A stretch of DNA of 64,000 nt, from positions 1,364,001-1,428,000 of the forward strand of contig CP000699.1 in NCBI GenBank assembly GCA_000016765.1. The letters are read 5' to 3'. The position numbers and the translations under genes were made by a program. This DNA is from Rhizorhabdus wittichii RW1. Its GTDB lineage: Bacteria > Pseudomonadota > Alphaproteobacteria > Sphingomonadales > Sphingomonadaceae. Below are positions 40,346 to 51,631 of the stretch, piece after piece (within the stretch, counting starts at the first letter, position 1; each line of letters opens with the position of its first letter). The notes beneath the pieces were generated by a model that saw nothing but the letters and a program-made list of their open reading frames with translations, did no database searches and had not been told where the DNA came from.

Positions 40346-40837
40346 TCAGGCCGCCAGCCGGCCGCTTTCCAGGTCGAGCAGGTAGCGCTTGGCGTCGAGC
40401 CCGCCGGCAAAGCCGGTCAACGCCCCGGCCGATCCCACCACGCGGTGGCACGGCGCGATGATCGAGATCGGGTTGCGCCCATTGGCCGCCCCCACCGCGC
40501 GCGACGCCGACGGGCGGCCGATCTGCCGGGCGATCTCGCCATAGCTGCGGGTCTCGCCGAACGGGATGGTGAGCAAGGCGGCCCACACCTGCTTCTGGAA
40601 ATCTGTGCCCCGGAAATCGAGCGGCACGTCGAAGCGTTCGAGCTGCCCCGCGAAATAGGCGCCGAGCTGCCGGACGGTCTCGACCAGCACCGGATGACCG
40701 GGCTGTTCGGCCAACCCCTCCAGACGGACCCGACCCGGATCGTCGTCGGGCCAGAGGATCGCGACGAGTCCGCGCTCGCCGGCGACGAGCGTCAGGTCGC
40801 CCACGGGCGAGGGAAGGATGGTGAAGGCGAGGGTCAT
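40346..40837 (-). CDS. ogt: Methylated-DNA--protein-cysteine S-methyltransferase
   Basis: A 163-residue suicide repair protein that removes alkyl groups from O6-alkylguanine. The active site is Cys130 in ISIIAPCHRVVG; preceding FQKQVWAALLTIPFGETRSYGEIA is the helix-turn-helix DNA-binding wing. N-terminal domain short, so Ogt type without Ada regulator domain. The start at 40837 matches the family; upstream in-frame extension overlaps dnaJ's end region. Confidence 0.92.
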   Translation of the reverse strand: MTLAFTILPSPVGDLTLVAGERGLVAILWPDDDPGRVRLEGLAEQPGHPVLVETVRQLGAYFAGQLERFDVPLDFRGTDFQKQVWAALLTIPFGETRSYGEIARQIGRPSASRAVGAANGRNPISIIAPCHRVVGSAGALTGFAGGLDAKRYLLDLESGRLAA

Positions 40838-40968
40838 CGATCGGCTCCTTGACGGGCGCGGATGTCTCCGCATGTGCCATGCTATGCCGCAGGCGGAGAG
40901 GCGAAGCTCTCCGTTCCTTGCGGCATAATCGCACCTTCGCCGTCCGCTCCGACCAGCCCCCTTCGATC

Positions 40969-42111
40969 CTACTCCGTCAGATCTTCCCACATGCCCTTGA
41001 GGCGGGCGAAGAAACCGCTCGACTGGGGGCATTCCTCGCCGGTCTCGGTCGAGCGGAATTCCTCGAGCAGCTCCTTCTGCCGCGCGCTAAGGCGGGTCGG
41101 GGTCTCGACGTCGATCTGGATGACGAGGTCGCCATGGCCGCGGCCGTTGAGCACCGGCATGCCGGCGCCGCGCTGGCGGATCTGCTTGCCCGACTGGATG
41201 CCGGCGGGGATGCGGATCTCGTGGCGCTTCTTGTCGAGGCCGGGCACCTCGATCGTGCCGCCGAGCGCGGCGGTGGTGAAGCTGATCGGCGCGCGGGCGA
41301 ACAGGGTCGTCCCGTCGCGCTCGAAGATCCCATGCTCGCGCAGGTGGATGAAGATGTAGAGGTCGCCCGGCGGGCCACCCCGCGCGCCGGCCTCGCCCTC
41401 GCCGGTCAGGCGGATACGGGTGCCTTCGTCGACGCCGGCGGGGACCCCGACGTCGAGCGTCTTGGTCTTCTCGATCCGGCCCTCGCCATGGCAGGCGTCG
41501 CAGGGATCGGAGATCACCTGCCCCGCGCCGTGGCACGACGGACAGGTCCGCTCGACCACGAAGAAGCCCTGCTGCGCGCGCACCTTGCCGTGGCCGCCGC
41601 AGGTCTTGCAATGCTGGGTGCCGGTGCCGGGCTTGGCGCCCGATCCGTCGCAGGTGTCGCACTGCGCCGCGACGTCGACGGTGATCGACGCCTGCTTGCC
41701 GGCATAGGCCTCCTCCAGCGTGATCTCGAGATCGTAGCGCAGGTCCGCGCCGCGCCGCACGCTGGAGCGCTGTCCGCCGCCGCCACGGCCGCCGCCCATG
41801 AACTCGCCGAAGATATTCTCGAAGATGTCGGAGAAGCCTTCGAAGCCGCCGCCGCCGAAACCGCCGGCGCCCGGCCCGCCATTCTGGAAGGCCGCCTTGC
41901 CGAACCGGTCGTAGGCGGCGCGCTTCTGCGGGTCCTTCAGGCAGTCATAGGCCTCGTTGATCGCCTTGAACTTCGCCTCGGCCGCATGATCGCCGGGATT
42001 GCGATCCGGATGATACTGCATCGCCAGCCGTCGGAACGACGTCTTGAGGACCTTGTCGTCGGCCGTACGCTCGACCTCGAGCAGCTCGTAATAATCGATA
42101 TCCGTGCTCAT
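40969..42111 (-). CDS. dnaJ: Chaperone DnaJ
   Basis: A 380-residue Hsp40. J domain at 1-70 with HPD in [12 protein letters not shown]-rich region (about 75-130), four zinc-binding repeats [24 protein letters not shown] and CDACHGEG (about 150-215), then the substrate-binding C-terminal domain. It follows dnaK at 134 bases on the same strand, the usual pair. Confidence 0.97.
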   Translation of the reverse strand: MSTDIDYYELLEVERTADDKVLKTSFRRLAMQYHPDRNPGDHAAEAKFKAINEAYDCLKDPQKRAAYDRFGKAAFQNGGPGAGGFGGGGFEGFSDIFENIFGEFMGGGRGGGGQRSSVRRGADLRYDLEITLEEAYAGKQASITVDVAAQCDTCDGSGAKPGTGTQHCKTCGGHGKVRAQQGFFVVERTCPSCHGAGQVISDPCDACHGEGRIEKTKTLDVGVPAGVDEGTRIRLTGEGEAGARGGPPGDLYIFIHLREHGIFERDGTTLFARAPISFTTAALGGTIEVPGLDKKRHEIRIPAGIQSGKQIRQRGAGMPVLNGRGHGDLVIQIDVETPTRLSARQKELLEEFRSTETGEECPQSSGFFARLKGMWEDLTE

Positions 42112-42195
42112 CGCGCCCCGTAGACCACCACATGCCCCGCGACCGCCTCCATCGCGGCGGCCGACCATTCCATATGCTCTTGCCAGACATTACAC

Positions 42196-42219
42196 GGCCC
42201 CGCCATCGCTGACGGGGCC
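42196..42219 (-). terminator. Hairpin between dnaK and dnaJ
   Basis: GGCCCCG and CGGGGCC, 7-bp stem with a 10-base loop, 27 bases after the dnaK stop. It lacks a U-run, so it is more likely a processing or attenuation structure that lowers dnaJ expression than a full terminator. Confidence 0.4.
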
Positions 42220-42245
42220 GGTAAGGTCACGGCATCATCGACGCC

Positions 42246-44138
<1,893 letters not shown>

Positions 44139-44226
44139 TCCAGTCCTTTCAAACCCCCAAAACCGATCCCGTCCATGCCCCCAGATAACGAGGCGAGCAT
44201 GCGGCCGATCGCATTGAATGGGGGCG

Positions 44227-44254
44227 ATATAGGTGGGGATTCATTTGCTGCAAG
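44227..44254 (-). promoter_or_regulatory. RpoH (sigma-32) promoter of dnaK
   Basis: On the minus strand CTTG, 17 bases, CCTATAT: an exact match to the alphaproteobacterial RpoH consensus CTTG-N17/18-CYTATNT, ending 88 bases before the dnaK start codon. Confidence 0.8.
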
Positions 44255-44298
44255 ACGCAACAGCGCCTAATTGCATCCCGATTCCCACGGAGTTTCCG

Positions 44299-44751
44299 AT
44301 GCATCGCACGATTGCCGCCGTCATGGCCCTTGTCGCCCTGTCCGCCTGCCAGCCCAGAGGCGCCGGCCAGCCGGTGGTGAAGGGCGCCCAGGTACGGCTC
44401 GCCGCGGTGCCCGGCGGCCCGGCCGGCGGCTATTTCACGCTGGAGGGCGGCGCGAAGGACGATCGGCTGCTGAGGATCGACAGCGCCGTGGTGAACAAGA
44501 TAGAGTTGCACGAGAGCGTCATGAACGGGGGCGTGATGACGATGCGGCCGATCGCCGAAGTGCCGGTTCCGGCAGGGAAGACCGTCGTGTTCGCGCCGGG
44601 CGGCAGCCATGCGATGCTGTTCGGCGTCGATCCGCGAATCACCGCGGGCACCGGCGTGCCGATGCTGTTCACCTTCGCCAGCGGCGCGCGGATCGAGGTC
44701 GAGGCCAAGTCGGTCGCGGCCGGGGACGACATGGACGGCATGCGCCACTGA
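44299..44751 (+). CDS. PCu(A)C-type copper chaperone lipoprotein
   Basis: A 150-residue lipoprotein with lipobox LSAC (Cys17). The Cu(I)-binding motif H-(M)-x10-M-x21-H-x-M is visible as ELHESVMNGGVMTMRPIA followed by GGSHAMLFGV. Such proteins deliver copper to cytochrome oxidase Cu(A)/Cu(B) sites in the periplasm. Its TGA overlaps the ATG of the sulfotransferase gene. No oxidase genes are nearby. Confidence 0.85.
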   Translation: MHRTIAAVMALVALSACQPRGAGQPVVKGAQVRLAAVPGGPAGGYFTLEGGAKDDRLLRIDSAVVNKIELHESVMNGGVMTMRPIAEVPVPAGKTVVFAPGGSHAMLFGVDPRITAGTGVPMLFTFASGARIEVEAKSVAAGDDMDGMRH

Positions 44752-45677
44752 TGGCCACCGCGCCGGCCATGGCCCCGCCCGTCTTCCTGGTCGCGGCACC
44801 GCGATCGGGCTGCGTGGCGTTGCGCCAGTTGCTGGACCGGCACCCGGCGGTGGCGATCGCCCCCGACATCGACTTCCTCGTCGACGCGATCACCCCCGAC
44901 GGACGCTTCATGAAGCGCGACGCCTTCGTCCGGTCGGTCGAGTTCGACAGCCGGTTCAGGACGCTGGGGCTGACCGTTCCCACCGGCCTGCCCTTCACCG
45001 GCATCGCCCGCGCGCTGCTCGACCAGCTCACCGCGAAGCCCGGCGCGACCGTGACCGGGGCGACGATCCGGCATCATTTCGACCGCATCCTGTGGCTGTG
45101 GCCCGACGCGCGCTTCATCCACCTCGTTCGCGACGGGCGGGACGTCGCCGCCGCCCATGTCCACCGCCGCGAGGCGGGCAATCTGTGGCACGGCGTCGCC
45201 GATTGGGTCGAGGTCGAGACGTTGTGGGACCGAATGTCGCACAAATTGCCGCCGGACCGGCAGTTCACCCTGAAATATGAGATGCTCGCCGGCGAACCCG
45301 AATATGAGCTGCGCCGCCTGTGCGAGTTCCTGCGGGTGCCGTTCGCGCCGGCGATGCTCCAGCCGCCGGTGGCGCTCGACCAGGAACCGGCGGGCCGCTG
45401 GCGCAAGGCCGACACGCGCGAGATCTCGGCGGCGGAGCACAGCGCCGCGCGCTGGCTGCTCCAGAACGGCTATTTCCTGAGCGGGACGGTCCGGCCGCCG
45501 TCGATGCTGCGCCGCGCCGCGTTCGGCATCCAGAACAAGCTCGTCCTCGCCAACCATCGCCGCGAGCGGCTCGGCACCGGGCTGTGGCTCAAGGCCGGGC
45601 TGGTCGCGAAGCTCGGCGGCCGCAAGGCCAGGGCGCGGATGAAGCGCCGCCAGTACGACATCCTGTCGAGGGATTGA
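44751..45677 (+). CDS. Sulfotransferase-family protein
   Basis: A 308-residue PAPS-dependent sulfotransferase-like protein. The 5'-phosphosulfate loop is FLVAAPRSGCVALRQLLDRHP near the start and the 3'-phosphate motif is ARFIHLVRDGRDVAAAHVHRR near residue 130, followed by KYEMLAGEPEYELRRLCEFL. Acceptor unknown. Translationally coupled to the copper chaperone gene (TGATG), an unexplained pairing. Confidence 0.82.
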   Translation: MATAPAMAPPVFLVAAPRSGCVALRQLLDRHPAVAIAPDIDFLVDAITPDGRFMKRDAFVRSVEFDSRFRTLGLTVPTGLPFTGIARALLDQLTAKPGATVTGATIRHHFDRILWLWPDARFIHLVRDGRDVAAAHVHRREAGNLWHGVADWVEVETLWDRMSHKLPPDRQFTLKYEMLAGEPEYELRRLCEFLRVPFAPAMLQPPVALDQEPAGRWRKADTREISAAEHSAARWLLQNGYFLSGTVRPPSMLRRAAFGIQNKLVLANHRRERLGTGLWLKAGLVAKLGGRKARARMKRRQYDILSRD

Positions 45678-45683
45678 GGGAGT

Positions 45684-45820
45684 TCCCCCTCCCTTTCAAG
45701 GGAGGGGGTCAGGGGGTGGGTGCGAGCGCAGCGAGCATGCTCGATCGTCGCGCGGAACTCCGTAGAGGGGGCATCGAGCCCCTCTACTCCGTACCCCACC
45801 CTCCCCTGAAGGGGAGGGAA
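45684..45820. repeat. Inverted-repeat element between convergent genes
   Basis: Related ends (CCCTCCCTTTCAAGGGAGGG at left, CCCTCCCCTGAAGGGGAGGG at right, each followed inward by G/C-rich GGTGGG or CCCACC) stand in inverted orientation, with an inner stem GTAGAGGGG...CCCCTCTAC (45762-45787). The whole resembles a small non-coding palindromic element or MITE. It separates the sulfotransferase and grpE stops and may end transcription both ways. Confidence 0.65.
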
Positions 45821-45827
45821 AGACCTT

Positions 45828-46373
45828 TTAGGCTTCCGGCGTCTTCGCGACGCCGACCAGGGCCGGGCGCAGCAGCCGGTCCTTGATCATGTAGCCGGCC
45901 TGCATCTCCTGGATCACCGTGCCGGGCTCGGCGTCGGCGCTGGGCAGCTCGACCATCGCCTGGTGGCGATTCGGGTCGAGCTTGGCGCCGAGCGCCTCGA
46001 TCTTGCTGATGCCGTTGCGCTGGAACACGTTCTCCAGCTCCTTGGCGGTCATCTCGATGCCGGTCAGCAGCGAACCGATCCGGTCGTCCTCGCGCAGCTC
46101 GGCGGGAATCGCGGCCAGCGCGCGGCCGAGATTGTCGGCGACCGACAGCATGTCGCGCGCGAAGCCGGTCGCGGCATAGGCCGAGGCGTCGGCCTTTTCC
46201 TTCTCCAGCCGGCGGCGGACGTTCTGGGTCTCCGCCTGGGCGTACAGCACCTCGTTGCGCAGCTTCTCCAGTTCGCCTTCGAGCTTGGCGAACGGGCTCT
46301 CGACCTCGGCCTCGGCCGACGGTTCGGTCTCGGGGGTCTCGACTTCGTTCTCGCCGATATTCTCTTCGCTCAT
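45828..46373 (-). CDS. grpE: Nucleotide exchange factor GrpE
   Basis: A 181-residue co-chaperone. Acidic N-terminus, long dimer coiled coil (FAKLEGELEKLRNEVLYAQA and NVRRRLEKEKADASAYA), FARDMLSVADNLGRAL, and the beta domain ending GYMIKDRLLRPALVGVA. It recharges DnaK by ADP release. Separated here from dnaK by 1.7 kb. ATG 46373 is chosen because the upstream extension lacks conservation. Confidence 0.95.
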   Translation of the reverse strand: MSEENIGENEVETPETEPSAEAEVESPFAKLEGELEKLRNEVLYAQAETQNVRRRLEKEKADASAYAATGFARDMLSVADNLGRALAAIPAELREDDRIGSLLTGIEMTAKELENVFQRNGISKIEALGAKLDPNRHQAMVELPSADAEPGTVIQEMQAGYMIKDRLLRPALVGVAKTPEA

Positions 46374-46439
46374 GCCTTCTTCCGGTAGCTTCGCGGATCG
46401 ATCCGCATCTGTTTCGCGGGCTGATATAGTCAAACGCGG

Positions 46440-46467
46440 CCGAACGACCAGAGGTTCGGTATTTTTT
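46440..46467 (+). other. Hairpin with T-run in the grpE-bioF gap
   Basis: CCGAAC-GACCAGAG-GTTCGG followed on the plus strand by TATTTTTTG. It looks like a weak intrinsic terminator or attenuator ahead of bioF (start 46501), or an operator of the divergent grpE promoter. Confidence 0.35.
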
Positions 46468-46500
46468 GCATCATAAAGGATCAGGCTCTAGGGCAACGCC

Positions 46501-47610
46501 ATGTCGATCCTCGACGCGCATCGCGAAGCCCTCGTCCGGATCGCCCGGCGCTCCCGCACCCGCAGCCTGATCCCGCGTGCGGGGCACGACTTCGCCTCGA
46601 ACGACTATCTCGGGCTGTCGCGATCGGCCGAGCTGCGCGCCGCCGTCGCCGCCGCGCTCGACCGGGGCGTGGCGATCGGCGCGGGTGGGTCGCGGCTGCT
46701 GCGCGGCAACGATCCCGAGCATGAGGCGCTGGAGGCCGAGGCAGCCGCCTTCTTCGGCAGCGAGGCGAGCCTGTTCTTCTCCTCGGGCTTTGCGGCGAAC
46801 AGCGCGATCTTCTCCACCCTGCCCGGCGGGCGCGACCTGATCGTCCATGATTCGCTGATCCACGCCAGCGCGCATGAGGGGATGCGGCTCGGCCGCGCGG
46901 CGACGGTCGCGGCCGCGCACAACGACGTCGACGCCTTCGCCGACGCGATCGCCCGCTGGCGCGCGGAGGGCAACAAGGGCCGCGCCTGGATCGCGGTCGA
47001 GAGCCTGTACAGCATGGACGGGGACAAGGCGCCGCTCGCCGAGCTGGCGGCGCTCGCCGATCGCGAGCAGGCCTTCCTGCTGATCGACGACGCCCATGCC
47101 GTCGGCGTCTTCGGCCGCGACGGCCGGGGCCTCGCCGACGGCCTCGACGGGCGCGAGAACGTCGTCGTGCTGCGGACCTGCGGCAAGGCGCTGGGCTGCG
47201 AGGGGGCGCTGGTCTGCTGCCCCCGCGTCATCGCCGACCTGTTGGTCAACAAGGGGCGCGGCTTCATCTTCTCGACCGCGCCCTCGCCGCTCGCCGCCGC
47301 CGCCGTCCGCGCCAGCCTCGACCTCGTCCGCGCCCAGCCCGAGCGGCGCGATCAGCTCGCCCGGCTCGTCGCCTTCGCCGGCGGGCGGCTGCCGCCGAGC
47401 GGCTCGCAGATCGTCCCCGTCATCCTCGGCGACGACGCCCGGACGATGGCGGTCGCCGCCGGTCTCCAACGGCGCGGCTTCGACGTGCGCGGCATCCGGC
47501 CGCCGACCGTGCCGACCGGCACCGCGCGGCTACGTATCTCGCTGACCCTCAACGTCGACGAGGCCGCGGTCGCCTCACTCGCCGACGCCGTCACGGAGCT
47601 GACCGCATGA
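46501..47610 (+). CDS. bioF: 8-amino-7-oxononanoate synthase
   Basis: A 369-residue PLP enzyme that condenses pimeloyl-ACP (or CoA) with alanine in biotin synthesis. Visible: [76 protein letters not shown] and the PLP lysine in [13 protein letters not shown]. First gene of bioFDA; it overlaps bioD by ATGA. Confidence 0.95.
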   Translation: MSILDAHREALVRIARRSRTRSLIPRAGHDFASNDYLGLSRSAELRAAVAAALDRGVAIGAGGSRLLRGNDPEHEALEAEAAAFFGSEASLFFSSGFAANSAIFSTLPGGRDLIVHDSLIHASAHEGMRLGRAATVAAAHNDVDAFADAIARWRAEGNKGRAWIAVESLYSMDGDKAPLAELAALADREQAFLLIDDAHAVGVFGRDGRGLADGLDGRENVVVLRTCGKALGCEGALVCCPRVIADLLVNKGRGFIFSTAPSPLAAAAVRASLDLVRAQPERRDQLARLVAFAGGRLPPSGSQIVPVILGDDARTMAVAAGLQRRGFDVRGIRPPTVPTGTARLRISLTLNVDEAAVASLADAVTELTA

Positions 47611-48236
47611 CCCGCGCGATCGTCGTCACCGCCACCGACACCGACGTCGGCAAGACCGTCTTCTCGGCCGGGCTCGCCGGCCTGCTCGACGGCTGCTACT
47701 GGAAGCCGGTGCAGGCCGGGCTGGCCGACGGCACCGACAGCGACACGGTGCGTCGCCTGTCGGGCCTCCCCGACGACCGTATCCTGCCCGAGGCCTATCG
47801 CCTCGAAACCCCCGCCTCGCCGCACCATGCCGCCGCGATCGACAATGTCGTGATCGATCCCGCGCTGCTGGCGCCGCCGCCCTGCGACCGGCGGCTGGTG
47901 ATCGAGGGCGCGGGCGGGCTGTTGGTGCCACTGGCGGGCGGGCTGCTGTTCGCCGACATCTTCGCGGGCTGGCGGTTCGAGACGGTGGTGGTGGCGCGGA
48001 CCGCGCTCGGCACGATCAACCACAGCCTGCTGACGATCGAGGCGCTGCGCGCGCGCGATATCCCGATCCTCGGCATCGCCTTCATCGGCGATCCGCAGGA
48101 GGAGAGCGAGCGGACGATCGCGGCGATCGGCGGGGTGCGGCGGCTGGGCCGCCTCCCCCGGCTCGACCCGCTCGACGCCGGCACGCTCGCCGCCGCCTTC
48201 GCCGCCGCCTTCTCGCCCGAGGATTTCGCCCCATGA
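47607..48236 (+). CDS. bioD: ATP-dependent dethiobiotin synthetase
   Basis: A 209-residue enzyme forming the ureido ring of dethiobiotin from DAPA, CO2 and ATP. Walker-type [16 protein letters not shown] at the N-terminus, YWKPVQAGL with the carbamate lysine, and [11 protein letters not shown] are diagnostic. Overlaps bioF and bioA by ATGA on both sides. Confidence 0.95.
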   Translation: MTRAIVVTATDTDVGKTVFSAGLAGLLDGCYWKPVQAGLADGTDSDTVRRLSGLPDDRILPEAYRLETPASPHHAAAIDNVVIDPALLAPPPCDRRLVIEGAGGLLVPLAGGLLFADIFAGWRFETVVVARTALGTINHSLLTIEALRARDIPILGIAFIGDPQEESERTIAAIGGVRRLGRLPRLDPLDAGTLAAAFAAAFSPEDFAP

Positions 48237-49486
48237 GCTCGCCCGTCTGGCACCCCTTCACCCAGCACGGCCTGGGCGAGGACATCCCGCTGATCGAGCG
48301 GGCGGAGGGCGCCGGGCTCCACGCCGCCGACGGCCGCCGTTATGTCGACGCGATCTCGTCCTGGTGGGTGACGACCCACGGCCATTGCAACCCCAGGATC
48401 ATGGCCGCGATCCGCGCCCAGACCGAGAAGCTCGACCAGCTGATCTTCGCCGGCTGGACCCACGGGCCTGCCGAGACGCTGGCGCGCGCGCTGGTCGACA
48501 TCACCCCCGCCGGGCTCGACCATGTCTTCTTCTCCGACAGCGGATCGACCAGCGTCGAGGTCGCGCTGAAGATGGCGCTGGGCACCTGGCTCAACTGGGG
48601 CGAGCCGCGCCACCGCATCGTCGTGATGGAGCACAGCTATCATGGCGACACGATCGGCGCGATGTCGGTCGGCGAGCGCGGGGTCTACAACCGCGCCTAC
48701 CAGCCGCTGCTGTTCGACGTCGACACCCTCCCCTTCCCCGTCGGCGACGGCGACCGGACGATCGCCGCGCTCGAGGCGATCTGCGCGCAGGGCACGCCGC
48801 CCGCCGCGCTGATCGTCGAGCCGCTGATCCTCGGCGCCGGAGGGATGCTGATCTATCCGCCGCATGTGCTGAAGGCGCTGCGCGACATCTGCGCGCGCGA
48901 GGGCGTGCTGTTCATCGCCGACGAGGTGATGACCGGCTGGGGCCGCACCGGCATGTTGTTCGCCTGCCAGCAGGCCGGGGTGAAGCCCGACCTGATGTGC
49001 CTCTCCAAGGGGCTGACCGGCGGCGCGATCCCGCTGGCGGCGACGCTCGCGACCCGCGAGATCTTCGACGCGCACCTGTCCCAGGACCGCGCGCGGATGT
49101 TCTTCCATTCGTCGAGCTACACCGCCAACCCGATCGCCTGCGCCGCCGCCAACGCCAATATCGCGATCTGGCAGGAGGAGCCGGTGCTCGACCGGATCGG
49201 CGCGCTCGTCCACCGCCAGGCGCGGCGGCTCGACCGGCTCGACCACCCGCTGATCGTCGGCAAGCGCCAGCTCGGCACGATCACGGCGATGGAGTTCGTC
49301 GATCCCTATGGCGACTATCTGTCGGCGATGGCGCCGATGCTCGGCCGCTTCTTCCGCGACAACGGCCTGCTGCTGCGGCCGATGGGCAACACCGTCTATG
49401 TGATGCCGCCTTATTGTATAGACGATAAGGACCTCGACGCGATCTACGACGCGATCCTGGCGGCGGCGCTGAAGATGGCGGCGTGA
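48233..49486 (+). CDS. bioA: Adenosylmethionine-8-amino-7-oxononanoate aminotransferase
   Basis: A 417-residue class III aminotransferase that turns KAPA into DAPA with SAM as amino donor. WHPFTQHG at the start, [13 protein letters not shown] (with the Trp-Trp pair of BioA), [42 protein letters not shown] and the PLP Lys in [14 protein letters not shown] identify it. Followed by an overlapping 44-codon frame. Confidence 0.95.
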   Translation: MSSPVWHPFTQHGLGEDIPLIERAEGAGLHAADGRRYVDAISSWWVTTHGHCNPRIMAAIRAQTEKLDQLIFAGWTHGPAETLARALVDITPAGLDHVFFSDSGSTSVEVALKMALGTWLNWGEPRHRIVVMEHSYHGDTIGAMSVGERGVYNRAYQPLLFDVDTLPFPVGDGDRTIAALEAICAQGTPPAALIVEPLILGAGGMLIYPPHVLKALRDICAREGVLFIADEVMTGWGRTGMLFACQQAGVKPDLMCLSKGLTGGAIPLAATLATREIFDAHLSQDRARMFFHSSSYTANPIACAAANANIAIWQEEPVLDRIGALVHRQARRLDRLDHPLIVGKRQLGTITAMEFVDPYGDYLSAMAPMLGRFFRDNGLLLRPMGNTVYVMPPYCIDDKDLDAIYDAILAAALKMAA

Positions 49487-49617
49487 AGAAGCAGATCGTC
49501 GCCGCCATCCTGCTGCTCGTCCTGCTGCTGCCGATGTTCGCGGGGATCAGCCGGATCAAGCGCCTGCCGCGCGCGCCGAAGAAGGAGGACGAAGGCCCGA
49601 AGGACGACGGCGCCTGA
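49483..49617 (+). CDS. Small membrane protein after bioA
   Basis: A 44-residue frame starting with GTG that overlaps the bioA stop (GTGA). Basic start VKKQ, a single transmembrane helix (IVAAILLLVLLLPMFAGI) and a charged tail rich in Lys/Glu/Asp (KKEDEGPKDDGA). No family recognised. The coupling to bioA and clean membrane-peptide layout make it likely real. Confidence 0.5.
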   Translation: MKKQIVAAILLLVLLLPMFAGISRIKRLPRAPKKEDEGPKDDGA

Positions 49618-49678
49618 GCGGCAACCTTTCGTTAACCATGATCAGCGACAATTAAGGGATGTTAACGGGACCCTTCTC

Positions 49679-50548
49679 ATGAGCCTGCCGGGCTTCGGCC
49701 GCGTCGAGCGCGAGGCCGGCGTGCGCGGGGCGATCGGCCGCGCGGCGCAGCGGGTCGGGGTCGACTTCACCTATCTGCTCAACCAGGCGCGCTCGGAGAG
49801 CGGGCTCGACCCGAACGCGCAGGCGCGGTCGAGCTCGGCGGGCGGGCTGTTCCAGTTCATCGACCAGAGCTGGCTCGGCGCGGTCAAGATGTACGGCGCG
49901 AAGCACGGCCTCGGCTGGGCCGCCGACGCGATCAGCCGGCGCGGCGACGGCGGCTGGAAGGTCGACGGCGCGGTGCGCGACCAGGTGATGGCGCTGAAGA
50001 ACGATCCGGAGGCCTCCTCGCTGATGGCCGCCGAGTTCGCGAGCGACAATGCCGACGGGCTGAAGGCCTCGCTCGGCCGCCAGCCGCGCTCGGCCGATCT
50101 CTATTTCGCCCATTTCCTGGGCCTCGAAGGCGCGACCCGCTTCCTCAAGGCCGCCGACGCGCGGCCCGACGCCAGCGCCGCCGCGCTGTTCCCGCGCGAG
50201 GCCCGCGCCAATCGCTCGATCTTCTACGACGGCGGCGGCAATGCCCGATCGCTGTCGCAGGTCTATGCGCTGATGGCGAAGAAGATCGACGACAATGGCG
50301 CGCCGCTGAACGGCGCTCCCGCCAATCCCGGCGACGCCTTCGGCGCCGACACGCTCCGCCTCGCTTATGCGAAGGAGGTGTTCGAGGGCGACGGTACCGC
50401 GACCCCCGACACCGGCGAGATGCTGGCGATGATCGGCAACCAGCGGCTCAACCTGCTCAAGCCCAATCCCGCCAATGCGAGGCTCGCCTATATGATGCTC
50501 GCCTCGGACGGCAACGGCAGCATCACCGACACCAGCCTCGACGCCTGA
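49679..50548 (+). CDS. Lytic transglycosylase-like protein near flagellar genes
   Basis: A 289-residue protein with an SLT-type domain: DFTYLLNQARSESGLDPNAQARSSSAGGLFQFIDQSW contains the catalytic Glu (ARSESG), the A-x-S-S-A-G-G-L-x-Q-F motif and aromatic groove. No signal peptide is visible, so export would need the flagellar pathway. FlgJ here (54824) has only its rod-binding half, so this enzyme probably supplies the cell-wall cutting for rod assembly. Starts 46 bases after a short run with GTTAAC repeats. Confidence 0.75.
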   Translation: MSLPGFGRVEREAGVRGAIGRAAQRVGVDFTYLLNQARSESGLDPNAQARSSSAGGLFQFIDQSWLGAVKMYGAKHGLGWAADAISRRGDGGWKVDGAVRDQVMALKNDPEASSLMAAEFASDNADGLKASLGRQPRSADLYFAHFLGLEGATRFLKAADARPDASAAALFPREARANRSIFYDGGGNARSLSQVYALMAKKIDDNGAPLNGAPANPGDAFGADTLRLAYAKEVFEGDGTATPDTGEMLAMIGNQRLNLLKPNPANARLAYMMLASDGNGSITDTSLDA

Positions 50549-50565
50549 TTCCCGTCGCCCGTGCT

Positions 50566-50593
50566 CGTCATCCTGGCAAAAGCCGGAATGACG
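50566..50593. terminator. Bidirectional hairpin between transglycosylase and motB
   Basis: CGTCATCCTGGC-AAAA-GCCGGAATGACG, an imperfect 12-bp stem in the 47-base gap between two convergent stop codons; it resembles a short REP unit. Confidence 0.5.
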
Positions 50594-50595
50594 AT

Positions 50596-51600
50596 TTACG
50601 GAGCGCCGTTCTGTTTCCCCGCCTTGCGCGCGGCGATCTGCGCCAGCCCGGCGGCGGGCATGGCGGTCGGGTCGCTGGCGCCGCCGCCCGCCATCAGGTC
50701 GACCGGCCCCGCCTCGGCGGGAGCATCGGCCGCCGACCAGGCGAGGGTGATCGACATGCGGCGGTTGCGGGGATCATAGGGATCGCCCGCGACATAGGGC
50801 TCGCGGTCGGCGACGCCCTCGATCCGCGCGAAGCGGGTGTTGGCGACGCCGAAGTCTGAGAGGGCGCGACGGGTCGCCTCGGCCCGCGCGGCCGACAGCG
50901 TCCAGTTGTTGACGGTGCGGCCCTTCGAATAGGGCATCGCATCGGTGTGCCCGCGCACGATCACCGAATTGTCGGCGAAGTTGGTCACCTCGGCGACCTG
51001 CTTCATCAGCGCGCGCGCCTCGGACGACAGCTCGTCGGTGCCCGAGCGGAACATCGCGAAGTCGGCCTGGTCGACCAGGTCGATGCGCAGCCCCTCGCGC
51101 GTCTCCACCATCCGCACATTGCTCATCATCTTCGCGAGCCTGGGGTCGGCCGCCATCTTCGCCTGGAGCAGCAGCTTGAGCTTCTGGAAGGCGACGCGGT
51201 CGCGCGACTTCGCCGATCCGGCGCCGTCCTTCTCGCCCCCCGACGCATCCTTGGGGATGCTGATCGACTTCGATCCGGTCTGCGCCGCGCGGTGCGGGTA
51301 ATTGTCCTTGTCGACCACCGACTCGCCGCCGAAGATGCCGTTGGAGCCGGCGCTCTTCTCCTTGAACTGGACCATCGTCGGCGTGAAATAGTCGGCGATG
51401 CCCTTGCGCTGCTTCTCGTTGGTCGCGCCGAGGATCCACATCAGCAGGAAGAAGGCCATCATCGCCGTCACGAAGTCGGCATAGGCCACCTTCCAGGCGC
51501 CGCCATGATGGCCGCCATGGCCTTCCGCGACGATCTTCTTGATGATGATCGGGCGGGGTTCGGGCTCGTTCCTGCCGCGCTTCGTGGGCGATTGCGCCAT
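50596..51600 (-). CDS. motB: Flagellar motor protein MotB
   Basis: A 334-residue stator subunit. GAWKVAYADFVTAMMAFFLLMW is the transmembrane helix with the proton-carrying Asp42; the plug region follows (GIADYFTPTMVQFKEKSAGS), and the C-terminal OmpA-like domain has VIVRGHTDAMPYSKGRTVNN, LSAARAEATRRALSD and DPRNRRMSITLAW for peptidoglycan anchoring. Follows motA by 31 bases. Confidence 0.93.
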   Translation of the reverse strand: MAQSPTKRGRNEPEPRPIIIKKIVAEGHGGHHGGAWKVAYADFVTAMMAFFLLMWILGATNEKQRKGIADYFTPTMVQFKEKSAGSNGIFGGESVVDKDNYPHRAAQTGSKSISIPKDASGGEKDGAGSAKSRDRVAFQKLKLLLQAKMAADPRLAKMMSNVRMVETREGLRIDLVDQADFAMFRSGTDELSSEARALMKQVAEVTNFADNSVIVRGHTDAMPYSKGRTVNNWTLSAARAEATRRALSDFGVANTRFARIEGVADREPYVAGDPYDPRNRRMSITLAWSAADAPAEAGPVDLMAGGGASDPTAMPAAGLAQIAARKAGKQNGAP

Positions 51601-51631
51601 GGTGGAAGCGTTCCTCTATGCGCCGGGGGGC

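Noticed and set aside
46374-46500. BioR operator or CIRCE element between grpE and bioF
   Set aside because: No TTATMKATAA-like or TTAGCACTC/GAGTGCTAA repeat is present; only a short CCGAAC/GTTCGG hairpin.
49411-49432. CCTTAT...ATAAGG inverted repeat as an operator
   Set aside because: It lies inside the bioA reading frame (PPYCIDDKD) far from any start; most likely chance.
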